DNA of 64,000 nucleotides from Mariniflexile maritimum (GCF_009746565.1 NZ_WRPN01000001.1:124001-188000); one strand, 5' to 3'. Counted from the first letter of the stretch, positions 44,330 through 52,483 are shown. The notes: a model not told the origin generated them from the letters alone. Translations and numbers: made by a program.

Positions 44330-45670
44330 ATGAAATCCAACAATCAAAAGTTAAGCATTCTTGAAAAAATAGGCTACGGCTCCGGAGATGCGGCGGTAAA
44401 CGTGGTTATCTCGTCTATGTTTCTTATTATCACTTTTTTTTACACCGATATCTATGGCTTAAAACCCAAGGATATGGCCATTTTATTCCTGTTGGTAAGG
44501 CTTATTGATGCCATTACCGATCCACTTATGGGGCTTATAACCGATAAGTTCACTACCAAATGGGGGCGTTACAGACCCTATTTCCTGTATCTGTCGGTGC
44601 CTTTTGGTATTTCGGTTTTCTTAACGTTTACAACCCCTGGGTTTGATTATACGGGTAAACTCATTTATGCCTACATCACCTATATTTTTGTAACCATCAT
44701 GTTTACGGGGGTTACCATCCCCTATATTTCGCTCATTGGCGTATTGACCAGCGACCCAAAGGAACGGCTATCTGCAAATGGTTACCGACTTTTCTTCGCG
44801 AAGATTGCTGCTTTTCTGGTTTCTATTGTTGTGCCTATTATGGCAGAATCGTTAGGCAAGGACAATTTGGCGAGAGGGTACCAACTTTCAATGGGCTTTA
44901 TGGCGCTTTTGGGCACGCTGCTATTTCTGTTCAGTTTCTTTACAACCAAGGAACGGGTAGAACATGTGGTTGATAAAAAACCACTTTTGGAACAGTTTAA
45001 ATTACTGATTAATAATGGGCAATGGACGCTGTTGTTCGGCGTGTGCTTTACGGGCACCGTTGGGTATGTTATTCGTGGTTCGGTGGCCATTTTTTATGCT
45101 AAGTATTTCCTTGGGGGCGATGCCAGTGTGCAGTCAACTTTTATGGCAACAGGCGTTATCGCTGCCATTTTGGCTATGCCGGCCTCTACTTTTATCACCA
45201 AGCGTTATTGCAAGGTTAAACTGTTTAAATACACTCAGTTGGCGGTGGGCGCCATTAGTTTGGTCATGTTTTTTGTGATTAAACCGGGCGATATGGTTTT
45301 GGCTTATGTGCTGTATTTTATACTCTCCTTTGTGGTCGATCTGCACGCGCCCGTATTTTGGTCGGCTATCGCCGAAGCGGTTGATTATGGCCATGCAGAA
45401 ACCGGAAAACGTGTTTCGGGGCTTTCCTTTGGAGGCATTTCCTTTGCCCAAAAGGCAGGCATGGGCGTAGCAGGGGCTGCGGTTGGTTATTTATTGGACT
45501 TTTTTGGCTACATCCCCGATACGGTGCAAAGCGAAACGGCCTTGGTGGGTCTTGCGCTTATGTTGACCATCATTCCCGGAATTTTCCATGTCATTATGGG
45601 CGGATTGATGTTCCGCTACAAAATTACCGACGCCTATTATGAAACCATCAAAACCAAATTGAACATATAA
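44330..45670 (+). CDS. MFS glycoside/pentoside cation symporter (GPH family)
   Basis: The 446-residue protein has about 12 hydrophobic segments. The N-terminal KIGYGSGDAAVNVVIS, the loop RLIDAITDPLMGLITDKFTT followed by KWGRYRPYFL, and the later FWSAIAEAVDYGHAETGKRV are hallmarks of the melibiose/xyloside carrier (GPH) family. It would move arabinose or short arabino-oligosaccharides over the inner membrane by Na+ or H+ symport. The neighbouring GH43 gene, 1 bp downstream, lacks a signal peptide, which supports import of oligosaccharides rather than only the monosaccharide. A 76-bp gap without a recognisable promoter separates it from GH127. Confidence 0.93.
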   Translation: MKSNNQKLSILEKIGYGSGDAAVNVVISSMFLIITFFYTDIYGLKPKDMAILFLLVRLIDAITDPLMGLITDKFTTKWGRYRPYFLYLSVPFGISVFLTFTTPGFDYTGKLIYAYITYIFVTIMFTGVTIPYISLIGVLTSDPKERLSANGYRLFFAKIAAFLVSIVVPIMAESLGKDNLARGYQLSMGFMALLGTLLFLFSFFTTKERVEHVVDKKPLLEQFKLLINNGQWTLLFGVCFTGTVGYVIRGSVAIFYAKYFLGGDASVQSTFMATGVIAAILAMPASTFITKRYCKVKLFKYTQLAVGAISLVMFFVIKPGDMVLAYVLYFILSFVVDLHAPVFWSAIAEAVDYGHAETGKRVSGLSFGGISFAQKAGMGVAGAAVGYLLDFFGYIPDTVQSETALVGLALMLTIIPGIFHVIMGGLMFRYKITDAYYETIKTKLNI

Positions 45671-45671
45671 A

Positions 45672-46622
45672 ATGGATACAGCTGGAAAAAATACCCCTAT
45701 TGTCGCGCAACGAGCCGACCCGTTTATCTATAAGCATACCGATGGTTATTATTATTTTACGGGTTCCGTGCCAACCTACGATGTTATCGAGTTAAGAAAA
45801 GCCAAATCTATAAATGATTTGCAACACGCCGAAACCCATATCATTTGGCTAAAGCATAAAACGGGCCCGATGAGCCAACATATTTGGGCACCAGAAATTC
45901 ATTATTTAGACGGAAAATGGTATATTTATTTTGCTGCTAGTGAAGTTGATGATATATGGAAATTAAGGCCTTACGTGCTGGAATGTAAAGGCCAGGATCC
46001 GTTACAGGATGATTGGCTGGAACTTGGGCAAATGCAGGCAGCAGAGGGCGATACCAAATCGTTCACCGATTTTTCATTGGATGGAACCGTTTTTGAAAAA
46101 AATGGCAAGCGGTATTTTTGTTGGGCAGAAAAAACAGGCGGCCAGTTTGCGGCCTCCAATTTATATTTGGCCGAAATGGCATCGCCAGTGAAGCTAAAGA
46201 CCGCCCAATTTATGTTAACCACGCCCGATTACGACTGGGAGCGCATTGATTTTTGGGTAAACGAAGGGCCCGCAGTTATAAAAAACAACGGCAACATTTA
46301 CATCACATTTTCGGCAAGTGCCACGGGTGCCTGTTATTGCATGGGCATGATGGAAGCCGATGCGGCCTCCGATCTGTTGGATAGAAATTCATGGAAAAAA
46401 TCGAGATACCCGGTTTTAAAAACTGATTATGAAAAAGGTATTTATGGCCCGGGACATAACAGTTTTACCGTAGCGGAAGACGGCGTAACCCCTTTAAGCA
46501 TCTACCATGCACGCGATTATGAACATATTGTGGGCGACCCGCTATACGACCCCAACCGACACGCAAGAGCTATGGAAGTAAAATTTGACGAGTCCGGAAA
46601 ACCACTATTCGAGTATTATTAA
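45672..46622 (+). CDS. Cytoplasmic GH43 exo-arabinofuranosidase-like enzyme
   Basis: The 316-residue protein has no signal peptide, unlike all other glycosidases in the window, and starts 1 bp after the MFS stop. The GH43 features are AQRADPFIYKHTDGYYYFTG with the base Asp, FSLDGTVFEKNGKRYFCWAE with the second Asp, VNEGPAVIKNNGNIYITFSA with the acid Glu, and GPGHNSFTV...SIYHARDYEH. This pattern and length fit the GH43 exo-1,5-alpha-L-arabinofuranosidase group (subfamily 26-like). I infer that it cleaves arabino-oligosaccharides carried into the cytoplasm by the adjacent symporter. Confidence 0.88.
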   Translation: MDTAGKNTPIVAQRADPFIYKHTDGYYYFTGSVPTYDVIELRKAKSINDLQHAETHIIWLKHKTGPMSQHIWAPEIHYLDGKWYIYFAASEVDDIWKLRPYVLECKGQDPLQDDWLELGQMQAAEGDTKSFTDFSLDGTVFEKNGKRYFCWAEKTGGQFAASNLYLAEMASPVKLKTAQFMLTTPDYDWERIDFWVNEGPAVIKNNGNIYITFSASATGACYCMGMMEADAASDLLDRNSWKKSRYPVLKTDYEKGIYGPGHNSFTVAEDGVTPLSIYHARDYEHIVGDPLYDPNRHARAMEVKFDESGKPLFEYY

Positions 46623-46632
46623 ATTAAGTTTT

Positions 46633-48648
46633 ATGAAACTCCCATTTTCAGTAAATACACTTTTTGGCGCTTTTTTAGTTGCGAGCTTAATCAGTTTTAA
46701 AGGAATAGGCCAACAAGCAATAACTTCGTCTTTAAATGAAACTATTAATTTGGTTTTAGACATTAAAGCTACGGGTGTTAAAATTCAACCAACTATGTAT
46801 GGTATCTTTTTCGAGGATATCAATTTTGCTGCAGACGGTGGTTTATACGCTGAAATGGTTAAAAATCGTTCATTTGAATTTTTGGATTCTAAGATGGGTT
46901 GGTTAGAGCCCAATAGTAAAAAACTCAGTCTTAACAATCAATCAGGTTATTTGAGCCCTATAAAATATGCTGGACAAAACACAAATCACACGTACGCACG
47001 AGTGGAAGTTAAAGGTCTGAATTATGAATTAATCAATGAAGGATTTAGAGGCATGGGAGTAAAAAAAGATGCTAAATATAATTTGACTATTGATGCTAAA
47101 AAATTCAGTGGAGATATTACTAAAATAAAATTTCAACTCATAGATGAAAATGGTTCAAGTATTGGAGAAGCTTCAATTATACCAAATAGCGGCATTTGGA
47201 AAAATTATGAAGCGCAATTAATTGCTTCAAAAACGGTAATGAAAGCCCAATTGAAGATAACTTTTGAAGGTACGGGAAAAATTGATTTAGATATGATTTC
47301 TTTGTTTCCAGAAGATACTTGGAAAGGTAGAAAAAAAGGTTTACGGAAAGATATTGTTGAATTGTTAGCAGATATAAGACCAGGTTTCTTAAGATTTCCC
47401 GGAGGGTGTATTGTGGAGGGTAGAACTTTGGCACGGCGCTATCAATGGAAAAAAACGGTGGGCAATATAGAAGATAGGGAAATATTAGTTAACCGATGGA
47501 ATACGGAGTTTTCCCATAAGCCTGCACCAGATTATTACCAAAGTTTTGGTTTAGGGTTCTTTGAATATTTTCAATTATCGGAAGACTTAGTGGCATCGCC
47601 ATTACCAATATTAAGTTGTGGTATCGCATGCCAGTTTAATACAGGCGAACTGGTACCTATGGATGAACTAGACCCTTATGTGCAAGACGCATTAGATTTA
47701 ATCGAGTTTGCTAACGGTAGCATTTCAACCTCATGGGGAAAACTTCGCGCAAGCATGGGGCATCCAGAACCTTTCAATTTAAAATACTTAGGCATTGGAA
47801 ACGAACAATGGGGCGAAGCTTATATAGAGCGTTACGAAATATTTCATAAGGCAATTAAGGCGAAATATCCAGAAATCATACTTGTTTCAGGAAGTGGGCC
47901 TTTCCCAGATGGCGATTATTTTGAATACGGCTGGGAAGAACTAAAAAAATTGAATGTAGAAATTGTAGATGAACACTACTACCGCCCCCCGCAATGGTTT
48001 AGAGACAATGCAAACAGATATGATAGTTATGATAGAACTGGCCCAAAAGTATTCGCCGGCGAATATGCGGCTCATCCAAAGGATGTTGCAGATGGCCCAA
48101 AAGAGAACAATTGGGAAGCGGCACTTTCAGAAGCTGCTTTTATGACTGGTTTAGAACGGAATGCAGATGTGGTTAACTTAACTTCATACGCACCATTAAT
48201 GGCGCATGTAGATGCGTTTCAATGGGCACCAGACATGATTTGGTTCAACAATTTAGAATCTTATGGAACGGCAAATTACCATGTTCAAAAGTTATATGGA
48301 AACAATCCAGGAACAGATCTCTTAGCAATTACTCAAGATGGTAAAGCTGTAACTGGACAAAATAATGTGTACGCTAGTGCAGTTAAAGATGTTATAAAGA
48401 AAGAAATTATCATTAAATTGGTAAATACTTCAAATCGGCCCAAAAATATAGCCGTCAATTTATCAGGATATAAGTTAAAATCAAAGGCTAAAATAATTGT
48501 TTTGTCGCATACTAATTTAATGGCGGTAAATACTTTTGAAAATCCCTTCGCAATTAGTCCGCAAGAAACACAATATGGACTTAAAGGCAAAAAAGCCGAA
48601 ATAAATTTGCAACCAAATTCTTTTACTGTTTTAAAATTTAATTTTTAA
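46633..48648 (+). CDS. GH51 alpha-L-arabinofuranosidase with accessory beta domain
   Basis: The ATG at 46633 is chosen because it begins a signal peptide (LFGAFLVASLISFKGIGQ); the open frame upstream only overlaps the GH43 gene. The 671-residue protein opens with QPTMYGIFFEDINFAADGGL and VKNRSFEF, then a carbohydrate-binding-like beta-sandwich (about 100-245), then the barrel with FLRFPGGCIVEGRTLA, the acid/base Glu in GIGNEQWGEAY and the nucleophile Glu in KVFAGEYAAHP. This arrangement is the larger GH51 type. Like the first GH51 gene it uses more AT-rich codons than the GH43-GH127 block between them. It is the last gene of the arabinan operon. Confidence 0.92.
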   Translation: MKLPFSVNTLFGAFLVASLISFKGIGQQAITSSLNETINLVLDIKATGVKIQPTMYGIFFEDINFAADGGLYAEMVKNRSFEFLDSKMGWLEPNSKKLSLNNQSGYLSPIKYAGQNTNHTYARVEVKGLNYELINEGFRGMGVKKDAKYNLTIDAKKFSGDITKIKFQLIDENGSSIGEASIIPNSGIWKNYEAQLIASKTVMKAQLKITFEGTGKIDLDMISLFPEDTWKGRKKGLRKDIVELLADIRPGFLRFPGGCIVEGRTLARRYQWKKTVGNIEDREILVNRWNTEFSHKPAPDYYQSFGLGFFEYFQLSEDLVASPLPILSCGIACQFNTGELVPMDELDPYVQDALDLIEFANGSISTSWGKLRASMGHPEPFNLKYLGIGNEQWGEAYIERYEIFHKAIKAKYPEIILVSGSGPFPDGDYFEYGWEELKKLNVEIVDEHYYRPPQWFRDNANRYDSYDRTGPKVFAGEYAAHPKDVADGPKENNWEAALSEAAFMTGLERNADVVNLTSYAPLMAHVDAFQWAPDMIWFNNLESYGTANYHVQKLYGNNPGTDLLAITQDGKAVTGQNNVYASAVKDVIKKEIIIKLVNTSNRPKNIAVNLSGYKLKSKAKIIVLSHTNLMAVNTFENPFAISPQETQYGLKGKKAEINLQPNSFTVLKFNF

Positions 48649-48820
48649 TCTTCTTTAAAGATTAATTTTTTTATACTCTTAACGCATGTTTAGCGTCAAT
48701 TTAATCAAGTTGTGATGAAAAAATGTCATAAAAACTGAAATTTTTTCAGGTATTTTCAATTGGTATTCTATTTGCTATACATTAGTTGTAACTGATTGTT
48801 TAATCTTAAATTATTTAATT

Positions 48821-49300
48821 ATGAGCACTTTAATTCCAACAATTAAATCAGATAACAAAAAGTTGAACGACCCTAAATTTAATGTGTTACCAAGTTTACC
48901 ATCTTGGTTTGATGATATTCTTGGAAAAGGTTTGGGTACCGAATTTATGTCCAACTTCAATACAGGCATGACATTGCCCGCAGTAAATGTTATCGATGGC
49001 GACCATGAATTTGCTATTGAAGTAGCAGTTCCAGGATTAAAAAAATCTGATTTTGATATCAATATTGATAACCGTGTGTTGTCAATTGGTGTAGAATCGA
49101 AAACTGAGAGTAACGAAAAAACCGAAAATTATACACGCAGGGAATTTGGTTATTCTACCTTTAAAAGAACATTTACCATCCCAGAATCTGTAAACACCGA
49201 GGCTATTTCGGCCGACTACAACGATGGTATTCTAAAAATTCATCTTCCCAAAAGAGAAGAAGCCAAGAAAAAACCGGCTAAAAAAATAAAAATTTCTTAA
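48821..49300 (+). CDS. Hsp20/alpha-crystallin small heat-shock protein
   Basis: The 159-residue protein has an N-terminal arm with WFDDILGKG, an alpha-crystallin domain (about 55-145: AVNVIDGDHEFAIEVAVPGL, FDINIDNRVLSIGVES, FGYSTFKRTFTIPE, ADYNDGILKIHLPK) and a Lys-rich tail. The GILKIHLP block contains the conserved G-I-L of the family. It is a holdase that binds unfolding proteins. It is a single gene outside the arabinan locus, in a region with a plausible -7-like box (about 48768-48778) and ending in a strong terminator. Confidence 0.94.
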   Translation: MSTLIPTIKSDNKKLNDPKFNVLPSLPSWFDDILGKGLGTEFMSNFNTGMTLPAVNVIDGDHEFAIEVAVPGLKKSDFDINIDNRVLSIGVESKTESNEKTENYTRREFGYSTFKRTFTIPESVNTEAISADYNDGILKIHLPKREEAKKKPAKKIKIS

Positions 49301-49303
49301 CTT

Positions 49304-49335
49304 AAAAAAGAGAGCAAAAAACGCTCTCTTTTTTT
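49304..49335 (+). terminator. Intrinsic terminator after Hsp20
   Basis: AAAAAAGAGAGC pairs with GCTCTCTTTTTT around a 7-nt loop and runs into a T-tract. The stem is perfect. Confidence 0.9.
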
Positions 49336-49364
49336 ATTTCAATCCCTTCACAATAAGAATTTTG

Positions 49365-49372
49365 TATATTTA
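49365..49372 (+). promoter_or_regulatory. -7-like box for the 3D-domain protein
   Basis: TATATTTA is 7/8 to TAnnTTTG and lies 17 nt before the ATG at 49389, directly after the Hsp20 terminator. Confidence 0.4.
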
Positions 49373-49388
49373 GTGCCAAAGTCAGGGT

Positions 49389-49817
49389 ATGTTTAAATAT
49401 GGCATCGTTTTATGGGCGGTCGTTTTTTTTCTTTTTGGTTGCAAGAAGGAGGAAATCCCTTTTGAAAAAAAGTATGATTGGCACCCATTAAAAGTAACCG
49501 CATCTGCTTACAACTCGGTAAAGAGCCAAACCGATGCCAACCCGCATATCACTGCTTTTGGCGATAGTTTAATACCTGGGCTGCGATACATAGCGGTTTC
49601 CCAAGATTTGTACAGAAAAGGCTTAAAGCACAATACCCCGGTAAAAATTAAAGGGTTTGATAGCATATATTTTGTTAAGGATCGCATGCACGGGCGTTGG
49701 AAAAACAAAATTGATATTTACATGGGAACCGATGTGAAATCTGCTAAAAAATGGGGCAGAAAAAAGGTTTCCATCGCTTACGGCACTCTAAAACCTGTTG
49801 ATAGCTTAAAAAAATAA
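49389..49817 (+). CDS. 3D-domain lipoprotein
   Basis: The 142-residue protein has a short lipoprotein signal (FFLFGC) followed by KKEEI, an acidic pattern compatible with surface export. The remainder fits the 3D (Asp-Asp-Asp) double-psi beta-barrel: VTASAYNS, ITAFGDSLIPGLRYIAVSQD, NTPVKIKGFDSIYFVKDRMH and GRWKNKIDIYMGTDVKSAKK. The domain is related to the C-terminal domain of MltA-type lytic transglycosylases and often acts on peptidoglycan. Activity here is not established. It is apparently a single gene. Confidence 0.82.
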   Translation: MFKYGIVLWAVVFFLFGCKKEEIPFEKKYDWHPLKVTASAYNSVKSQTDANPHITAFGDSLIPGLRYIAVSQDLYRKGLKHNTPVKIKGFDSIYFVKDRMHGRWKNKIDIYMGTDVKSAKKWGRKKVSIAYGTLKPVDSLKK

Positions 49818-49826
49818 GTCATTTAA

Positions 49827-49904
49827 TTAATAGGCATATTTTTTGGGTGCATTCCAAATGGTTTCGCAGGTATGTTTAAAACACTCAATACGCCTACTAA
49901 CCAT
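49827..49904 (-). CDS. Possible third tiny basic protein (25 residues)
   Basis: The frame runs from ATG at 49904 to TAA at 49827. The C-terminal part reads TIWNAPKKY, which resembles the WN-x-KRR-Y/N ending of the two frames upstream, and the DNA around it is distantly similar. Its N-terminal half does not match. It is weak on its own and may be a decayed copy. Confidence 0.18.
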   Translation of the reverse strand: MVSRRIECFKHTCETIWNAPKKYAY

Positions 49905-50006
49905 TAAATTTGTATGGGTTAAATACCGATTTTGTTTTTTTATCCTGATTTTTGTCTTCATTTTTTTTTTGCTGATTGATGATGGGCTCGGTTAAATTAA
50001 ATTCTG

Positions 50007-50093
50007 TTATCTGTAACGTCTTTTGGTGTTCCACAAATGGCTTTTTGTGTTCTTTGGTGAGTCGGTTTTCTGATGGGTGTTTAATGTTTTCAT
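50007..50093 (-). CDS. Tiny basic protein A (28 residues), tandem paralogue
   Basis: The frame runs from ATG at 50093 to TAA at 50007. It begins MKTLN, has SPKNTKSH in the middle and ends WNTKRRYR. Against the frame at 50147-50233 it is identical at 17 of 28 positions, with most others conservative (K/R, D/E, S/A, L/I, T/S), equal length and several silent codon differences. That pattern suggests selection on the protein. The net charge is about +7, with no signal peptide or hydrophobic stretch. The name and function are unknown. Bacteroidetes genes lack strong ribosome-binding sites, so their absence here is uninformative. Confidence 0.45.
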   Translation of the reverse strand: MKTLNTHQKTDSPKNTKSHLWNTKRRYR

Positions 50094-50146
50094 AATGGCT
50101 GTATTTTATTGTTTTTTAGTTTCTTAAATGTCTAATTGAAGGCCTA

Positions 50147-50233
50147 CTATCTGTTGCGCCTTTTGCTGTTCCAAATATGAATTTTTGTGCTTTTTGGGGC
50201 TTCGGTAATTTGGTTGTTGTTTAAAGTTCTCAT
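50147..50233 (-). CDS. Tiny basic protein B (28 residues), tandem paralogue
   Basis: The frame runs from ATG at 50233 to TAG at 50147. It begins MRTLN, has APKSTKIH in the middle and ends WNSKRRNR, so it shares the pattern M(K/R)TLN...Q.T...PK.TK.H.WN(S/T)KRR.R with protein A. It lies about 70 nt downstream of a palindrome with a -7-like TTACTTTG on the same strand, and 53 nt upstream of the ATG of protein A, which fits a small operon. A DNA-binding tail, an antimicrobial peptide or a leader peptide are all possible. The sequence does not decide. Confidence 0.45.
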   Translation of the reverse strand: MRTLNNNQITEAPKSTKIHIWNSKRRNR

Positions 50234-50291
50234 TATGTGTTTTTTTAATGGTTTATATGGGATAGACGATGGAAGATGATAATTGTTACAG

Positions 50292-50310
50292 TACTATGTA
50301 TAACAAAGTA
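50292..50310 (-). promoter_or_regulatory. 19-bp operator-like palindrome
   Basis: The minus strand reads TACTTTGTTATACATAGTA, with arms TACTnTGT and ACAnAGTA. The shape and sequence resemble operators of PadR-type regulators in Bacteroidetes (from memory, not verified). It overlaps TTACTTTG (50311 to 50304), one mismatch from the -7 box, directed toward the tiny reading frames. No PadR gene is nearby. Confidence 0.4.
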
Positions 50311-50482
50311 ATAAATTAACATTTTTTAACACTTAACCTAAAATGTTCAAAAGCGCAGTAAAACTAAAATGGTTCTAATAAAAACGGAGAACCTATTTTA
50401 ATACCAAGAAATTTTAGGAATGGTTTTTGTTAAATGAATGTAAAATAAATGGGTATAAAGTGCCATATTTAAGATAAAAAAA

Positions 50483-50490
50483 TATCTTTG
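50483..50490 (+). promoter_or_regulatory. -7 box of the secreted hypothetical gene
   Basis: TATCTTTG is a full TAnnTTTG match, 45 nt before the ATG at 50536. Confidence 0.6.
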
Positions 50491-50535
50491 ATATCTAAAT
50501 TCAAGCCTTTACCCCAAAATCATTATTTAAGCTGA

Positions 50536-51207
50536 ATGAAACTGTTTTTATCATTTCTTGTTTTTTGTTCCATCACATTAGCTTTGAACGCGCAAATCGA
50601 TAGCCAAAAAAAATCGATGGCAATACCCGCGGTTGAAAGCAAAAAGGAAACAAACGAAACCCAAAAAACAATACCCGCGCAACCTTTAAATAATAATACC
50701 AACTTTGGAAGCTTGAACGTGCCAAATTTATCAACCGGTGTCGAGGCGCCCAAAAAAGAGTTTTCATTGTTTGGTGAAGCGTTTGGAAACCCCGGAGAAC
50801 TTTATCAGAAGCAGCTTAAAAAACAGGAAGACGATTTGAAACCCGAAGGATTTGGAGACAATGCAGGTTTAAAAACTGATGCCTATTGGGGAGATTATAG
50901 AACAAAATCGGAATATATCGATATTTCGTATCGGGATTTTGGGCAGGTTGATGGCGATCTTTTGAATATTTTGGTTGATGATGATATTTTGAGATCGAGT
51001 GAGTTGTTGATGGCCAGTTTCAAGGGCTTCCGGTTAAGGTTGAAGGAAGGCCTGAATAAAATTGAGTTTTACGCCGTTAATGAAGGTTCCTTATTGCCTA
51101 ATACCGCCGAGTACCGAATTGTAGATCAGTGGAAAAATGTTATTACAGGTAAAATTTGGGCGCTGGCAACAGGCGTAAAAGTAACCATCATTATTGTTAA
51201 GGAATAA
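50536..51207 (+). CDS. Conserved-looking secreted protein of unknown function
   Basis: The 223-residue protein has a signal peptide (LSFLVFCSITLALNAQ). Residues 20-105 are low-complexity, rich in Lys, Glu, Asn and Pro, and probably disordered. The C-terminal half (DAYWGDYRTKSEYIDISYRD, DGDLLNILVDDDILRSSELL, KGFRLRLKEGLNKIEFYAVN, TGVKVTIIIVKE) is a beta-rich domain with regular strand spacing. I do not recognise a named family; similar proteins are usual in flavobacteria. It stands alone between the tiny frames and the convergent aldo/keto reductase gene, and a full -7 box precedes it. Confidence 0.78.
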   Translation: MKLFLSFLVFCSITLALNAQIDSQKKSMAIPAVESKKETNETQKTIPAQPLNNNTNFGSLNVPNLSTGVEAPKKEFSLFGEAFGNPGELYQKQLKKQEDDLKPEGFGDNAGLKTDAYWGDYRTKSEYIDISYRDFGQVDGDLLNILVDDDILRSSELLMASFKGFRLRLKEGLNKIEFYAVNEGSLLPNTAEYRIVDQWKNVITGKIWALATGVKVTIIIVKE

Positions 51208-51259
51208 TCATTAAAAAAATAAATCTTCGTGTATTGGTGGCTTCTTTTTATACCCAATA

Positions 51260-52273
51260 CTAGCCAACAATCAAATCAATCAAATCCAGTTCTTCTTTAC
51301 TGAACTTTAAATTATCCAAGGCTTTTACGTTTTCCTTTAATTGATTGGGCGAACTGGCACCTATTAAAACCGAGGCCACTTGCGGTTGCCTTAAAATCCA
51401 AGCCAAAGCCATTTGCGATAGTTTTTGACCTCTATTTTCGGCAATTTGGTTTAGTTTTTTTACTTTTTCCAGATGGTTGTTTACGGTTTCAATATTTAAA
51501 AAAGTCAATTCTTTAGCAGCACGGGAATCTTTCGGAATACCGTTTAGATAACGTTCGGTAAGCATGCCTTGTGCCAAGGGCGAAAAGGCTATGCAGCCCA
51601 CGCCGTTTTGCTCTAAGGTTCTTAACAGGCCATCTTCAACCCAACGGTCAAGCATGGAATACCGCGCTTGGTGCAATATAAAAGGTACATTTAAGCGTTT
51701 TAAAATTTCGGCAGCTTCTTGGGTTTCTAGAGGCTGGTAATTGGATATGCCCACATAAAGTGCCTTGCCTTGCCTAACAATATCAGCCAAGGCACCCATG
51801 GTTTCTTCCAAGGGTGTATTGGGGTCGGGGCGGTGGTGGTAAAAAATATCAACATAATCCAATCCCATGCGTTTTAAACTTTGGTCTAAACTAGAAATCA
51901 AATATTTTCTGGAGCCCAAATTGCCATAAGGCCCCGGCCACATATCATAACCTGCCTTTGATGCTATAAAAAGTTCGTCGCGATAGTTTTTAAAATCTGC
52001 CTTTAAAATAGTACCGAAATTCTCTTCTGCTGAACCGTATGGTGGTCCATAATTATTTGCGAGATCAAAGTGGGTGATGCCTAAATCGAACGCACAACGC
52101 AACACATTTCTGGCATTTTGAATAGCGTCAATAAACCCGAAATTATGCCACAAACCTAAGGATAAAGCGGGTAGAAGAATGCCACTTTTGCCTGTTCTGT
52201 TATAGGTCATGGCATCATAGCGTTGCGAACTTGCCAAATAGTCTTTTGTTTCAGATTTATCGTTGGTGTGCAT
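51260..52273 (-). CDS. Aldo/keto reductase, YghZ/Gpr-like
   Basis: The 337-residue protein closely resembles E. coli YghZ (L-glyceraldehyde 3-phosphate reductase): LPALSLGLWHNFG, THFDLANNYGPPYGSAEENF, KAGYDMWPGPYGNLGSRKYL, SLDQSLKRMGLDYVDIFYHH and LQNNGVGCIAFSPLAQG-like blocks. The catalytic tetrad is visible as Asp and Tyr in FDLANNY, Lys in ASKAG and His in FYHHR. It is an NADPH-dependent cytoplasmic reductase of aldehydes. The family conservation begins already at YLASSQRYDAM, which supports the upstream ATG at 52273, although the leader would be short. It is convergent with the secreted hypothetical gene. Confidence 0.9.
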   Translation of the reverse strand: MHTNDKSETKDYLASSQRYDAMTYNRTGKSGILLPALSLGLWHNFGFIDAIQNARNVLRCAFDLGITHFDLANNYGPPYGSAEENFGTILKADFKNYRDELFIASKAGYDMWPGPYGNLGSRKYLISSLDQSLKRMGLDYVDIFYHHRPDPNTPLEETMGALADIVRQGKALYVGISNYQPLETQEAAEILKRLNVPFILHQARYSMLDRWVEDGLLRTLEQNGVGCIAFSPLAQGMLTERYLNGIPKDSRAAKELTFLNIETVNNHLEKVKKLNQIAENRGQKLSQMALAWILRQPQVASVLIGASSPNQLKENVKALDNLKFSKEELDLIDLIVG

Positions 52274-52483
52274 AGTACAAAAATTAAAAGGTTAAATATA
52301 TAAATTACTTTTTATTTGAGGGTAAAATTATCAACGTTGTCCAATTACACATTAAAAAAACCGCTAAGAGGTGTAAAAAATAAAGTGCAAAGCCATCTTG
52401 TTTCCCATGAGCGATTCGGCTTTTCAACAAAAAACATGATAAATTTTCCAACAAACATGCCTTATAAACCCTTTAAAGATGTT

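Larger units (their letters stand above)
49818..50535. other. 718-bp region without annotated genes; holds diverged repeats with tiny minus-strand reading frames
   Basis: Two diverged direct repeats of about 90 bp (50007-50093 and 50147-50233, 140 bp apart) were found by eye, and a possible third, weaker one at 49827-49904. On the minus strand each contains a short ATG-to-stop frame (listed separately). Upstream of them, at 50292-50310, is a palindrome. Positions 50320-50480 are AT-rich without further features seen. Confidence 0.6.

Noticed and set aside
49900-50105. A longer minus-strand open frame (about 65 codons) in another phase across tiny frame A
   Set aside because: It has no ATG, its product is low-complexity and Lys-rich, and the second repeat copy does not keep this phase open. 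The 28-codon frame is conserved between the copies instead.
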